Shown piece by piece: positions 21,546-21,594 of a stretch of DNA of 21,594 bases. How positions within the stretch are numbered: position 1 is the first letter of the stretch; each line of letters starts with the position of its first letter. The notes below the pieces were generated by a model. The model had not been told where the DNA came from and searched no databases. It saw nothing but the letters and a program-made list of their open reading frames with translations. Made by a program: the position numbers and the translations under genes. The stretch is from JAFARZ01 sp035651595 (GTDB lineage: Bacteria > Actinomycetota > Actinomycetes > Streptosporangiales > Streptosporangiaceae), in NCBI GenBank assembly GCA_035651595.1, contig DASRFJ010000334.1, positions 1 through 21,594 on the forward strand. Direction: 5' to 3'.

Positions 21546-21594
21546 GATCTCACCTCCTCCCCGGCATTGGTCGCCGCTGCTATCGATACTTCGA
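21546..21594. promoter_or_regulatory. Leader of the DUF222/HNH gene at the right edge
   Basis: The sequence holds a GGAGG ribosome binding site just before the start and a perfect 8-bp palindrome TATCGATA at 21581-21588, which may be part of the -10 region or an operator. The window ends before a full promoter can be seen. Confidence 0.4.

Overview
The window is a stretch of high-GC chromosome with strongly G/C-biased third codon positions, GTG starts as well as ATG, and several families typical of Actinomycetota: a SARP-type regulator with an XRE domain, an XRE-nSTAND-WD40 protein, a DUF222/HNH (13E12-type) nuclease, a SigG-like ECF sigma factor with a SnoaL-like tail, and HxlR and YtrA-type GntR regulators. 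A soil actinomycete is the best guess; the genus cannot be told from the sequence. I saw no rRNA, tRNA, CRISPR array, insertion sequence or phage module.

Layout. Positions 1-268 hold a probable C-terminal scrap of a gene entering from the left, then nothing I can support. A DHA1-like MFS exporter (minus) is divergent from a stand-alone cobalamin-independent methionine-synthase-type methyltransferase, which is followed by a sugar-porter MFS gene. A zinc-independent quinone oxidoreductase (minus) is divergent from a compact four-gene cassette: ABC ATPase, ABC-2 permease, YtrA-type GntR regulator and a DUF1648/DUF5808-like membrane protein, with overlaps or short gaps and a good -10 box (TATAAT) that suggests a leaderless first gene. 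A secreted G1 (glutamic) peptidase lies tail-to-tail with that cassette. Next come a SigG-like ECF factor divergent from a 14-TM DHA2 drug-efflux pump, then a NAD-dependent epimerase and an HxlR regulator (both minus) divergent from a small NAD(P)H-binding reductase.

The right third is the most unusual part. A secreted, possibly glycosidase-like protein (13798-14706, plus) lies entirely inside the open frame of an XRE-SARP-BTAD regulator on the opposite strand. That regulator is divergent from a 1235-residue XRE-nSTAND ATPase-TM-WD40 protein with 14 countable WD-type blades. The shared intergenic region holds a perfect 10-bp palindrome and a TATATA box. The two proteins together look like the signalling parts of an AfsR-type regulator split into two genes, with a membrane anchor and a propeller sensor added. 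The window ends with a DUF222/HNH nuclease carrying Gly/Pro-rich and collagen-like linkers.

The general pattern is small regulator-plus-effector units in head-to-head or tail-to-tail arrangement with very short gaps, some sharing stop-codon sequence. Most look like stress, efflux or redox response units rather than one pathway. The SARP/STAND pair with its neighbouring secreted protein is the best candidate for an undescribed system; its function is inference only.
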